Shown: positions 62,201 to 64,000 of the stretch, piece after piece
Layout of the letters: the number at the start of each line of letters is the position of its first letter
Numbering within the stretch: position 1 is the stretch's first letter
Assembly (NCBI GenBank): GCA_037102815.1
Contig: BTPP01000001.1
Location: forward strand, 5,047,001-5,111,000
DNA from: Neurospora intermedia
Taxonomy: Eukaryota; Ascomycota; Sordariomycetes; Sordariales; Sordariaceae
Direction of reading: 5' to 3'
Length of the DNA stretch: 64,000 nucleotides
Made by a program: the position numbers and the translations under genes
The notes under the pieces: model-generated
What the model saw: only the letters and a program-made list of their open reading frames with translations
Told to the model about the DNA's origin: nothing
Databases searched by the model: none

Positions 62201-64000
62201 TAAATACCCTATTAGAGTATTATTAATATACTATTAGAAGGTTAATAGACCGTTAGTAAGGCCGAATAGTAATATTTTATATTTGTAAATTCTATAATGG
62301 GTACGGAAGGTTATTAATTCTTTATTATTAGGGTATATACAAATTCGGTAGAATACCTACTTAATATTAATCTTTATAAAGATTTTAACCTAACTAATAC
62401 GAATAATAATCTCTTTAATTAACGGTAGAAGATATCGGTCCTTTCGGATTATAGTATTTAGCTTTTAATAATTAACGTAAAATCGAAGGCTACCATTAAC
62501 CTTTAGAATAAAGAAAATAAGTACCGTCTAAGGCGCCGAACTACTCTTAATAAATCTTTTTATAAGAACTTCGTTAATATATTTATAGTAAACTTCTAAC
62601 TTATTAATTATTATTTTATAGAGTAAATTATAGCCTAAGTCTTTAGGACGAGTATTTTCTTCGAATTCGATCTTATAATCACTAGAATAATATTTAGGGA
62701 GGGTATTAGATTATTTTTTACTAAAGACGTCTAAATATTAATAAGCGTATTCCAATACCTCCTTTTTAACTCTTTCCCGAAGTTCCTCTTCGTCTTCAGC
62801 GAATATTCGATCTTTCCAGCGTTAATTATTAATAAAGTAGTCCAATTCGTAAAGACTAATTATTCTTATATATTCCTACTTTATAAACTTTAGGAAAGTT
62901 TCAACGCTAATAATAATAAAATTATTATAATATTTATACTAACTTATTCTATCTCTTTTCAAACGGTATTAGCCTCGGGAATCTTCGCCCTAGTAAGGGT
63001 CCTAAATTCGTTCTTAGTCGAATATAGTAATATACTTATATTAGGTAGGGAACCGTTCTTCTTCCTTAGTAGGCAACTATTAACTATAAAATTCGCATTC
63101 TATTTTAGCCAAGTTTTTATTCTCCTTCTATTTAGCGGGTCGTATCCTTTATTCTTCGAATAATTCTATAGGATAGTTCGAAGCTACTAAGGTTTCCGGC
63201 CCTAAACTTAGCTAGGTTTACTATTTAGCTATCTCCAATTCCGTAATACAATAATTAATTTCCACTAATATTTTAATCCGGTCTAACTCGGCCTTCTCAA
63301 TTACTAACGCCTCCTCCTTTATTTCTAGGAAGATTAAACATTAATTATAAGCGTTTATTAAAATCCTATAGCGTTACATCCAATATTTACCAAGGATAAG
63401 GTCGTACCTTAAATTAACAATTATTATTACTTTATTAAATAGGATCCGATTTTGAACTTATAATATACCGCGAAGATATAAATTAATAGTTTTATTATAT
63501 CGACCGTCGTAGCCGCCTATAGTATAGGGTCGGAACCTACAAAATTATTCAATTAGAAGGTTAATAAGGCGGTTAACGAATTTCCAACTTATAAAGATAT
63601 TTCTATTTACTCCCAAATTAATAAATATATTAAATATAATTAATAATTTACTATTACTTATTATACTATAATAGGTTAGTAATATTTCCCTATTAAAATA
63701 GTCCTTTAGGAAATCTTTATCTATTTTTATCTTTATTACTTCTATTATAATTACTTCTTTTAGGTCCTCCGGATAGGTATTTAGTAATTTATTCCCTAGG
63801 AGGGAGTCTACAATTCCTAGGGTAGTTAGTTTCCCGCCTCCGACTTTTCAATTTCCTTACGAATAAATTATTCGACAAGCTCGTTAATACGGTTAGAATT
63901 ATTATAAGAATTCGGGCAATCCTAGAAATAATAACTAGTTTATTTATAAATAAAATATTTATTTTCCTCTAAGAGTTTATAAGCTTCGTCTTTTAATATA
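59240..64000 (-). mobile_element. Ty3/gypsy retrotransposon relic B, RIP-mutated, minus strand, cut by window edge
   Basis: Minus-strand reading shows RT at about 62,560-62,060 (GSLRFYVNYQKLN, LLFGLTNG and YIDNILIF near 62,190-62,165, with Asp to Asn at the second catalytic position). RNase H follows at about 61,760-61,420 (AEYNYSIYNKELIVI, FLVITDYKALKYFS, ISYWPGKNN). Integrase is at about 61,000-60,400 (WKHFV-like FVIDFKF, LVIIDRLNKTT, ISDCNP-FITDFINEF, SDYSQIAGQAE). In-frame TAA/TAG codons stand where Gln and Trp are expected, as RIP predicts. The protein differs from element A in sequence, so this is a second family. Its gag/protease end runs off the window at 64,000. Confidence 0.85.

Noticed and set aside
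48805-64000. CRISPR array, prokaryotic operon or secondary-metabolite cluster
   Set aside because: The organism is a fungus; the repeats are irregular, and no synthase, tailoring or transporter genes are present.

Overview
The window is nuclear DNA of a filamentous ascomycete, most likely a sordariomycete close to the Sordariales. The genes have short introns (mostly 54-104 bp) with GTRNGT-type donors and CTNAC-type branch sites, and the proteins are typical of moulds (VAC8, SNF4, SHG1, ECM14, a GATA/AMS2-type factor). The right-hand quarter carries the mark of repeat-induced point mutation (RIP): CpA and TpG are nearly absent and TpA is in excess. The species cannot be named from sequence alone.

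Layout. The left 48.8 kb is ordinary GC-balanced euchromatin with fourteen complete genes and one 3' gene end. In order: the C-terminal end of an unidentified protein (1-72, +); a large RhoGAP protein (594-5539, -); the AMPK gamma subunit SNF4 (6387-8037, -); the armadillo vacuolar protein VAC8 (11210-13270, +); the mitochondrial inner-membrane protease IMP1 (13956-15016, -), divergent from mitochondrial translation initiation factor IF-3 (15630-16487, +); eIF2B delta/GCD2 (17322-18769, +); a 92-residue probable mitochondrial membrane protein (19342-19832, -), divergent from the COMPASS subunit SHG1 with a very long charged/RS-like tail (20743-23827, +); a SEC7-PH Arf-GEF (24895-29424, -); the inactive metallocarboxypeptidase ECM14 (31846-33636, -); a fungal protein of unknown function with 21 prolines in a row (34542-35903, +); a secreted PEBP-like protein with a GPI-type tail (37358-38278, +); a GATA/AT-hook regulator of the AMS2/SPT21 type (41584-45628, +); and the small replication protein A subunit RFA3 (46499-47119, -). 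The exon joins given were worked out by keeping frame across consensus splice sites and recovering family motifs.

At about 48,805 the sequence changes abruptly into more than 15 kb of AT-rich DNA with no intact gene. On the minus strand it holds two RIP-ruined Ty3/gypsy retrotransposons, each readable as RT, RNase H and integrase in the usual order (about 52.85-58.98 kb, and 59.24 kb to beyond the window edge). A roughly 240-bp LTR-like island between them kept its CpA/TpG, next to a G8 polypurine tract. The block from 48.8 to 52.8 kb is equally mutated and could not be assigned to a family; it contains a cluster of an 11-bp repeat.

How the genes relate. They are mostly unrelated housekeeping and regulatory genes with no biosynthetic or metabolic cluster. 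Two divergent pairs may share promoters: IMP1/IF-3 (both mitochondrial) and the 92-aa protein/SHG1. I found no convincing new multi-gene system. The most unusual features are the un-RIPed island, the 70-residue loop inside the GATA finger, the VAC8 lipidation mini-exon and the SHG1 tail.
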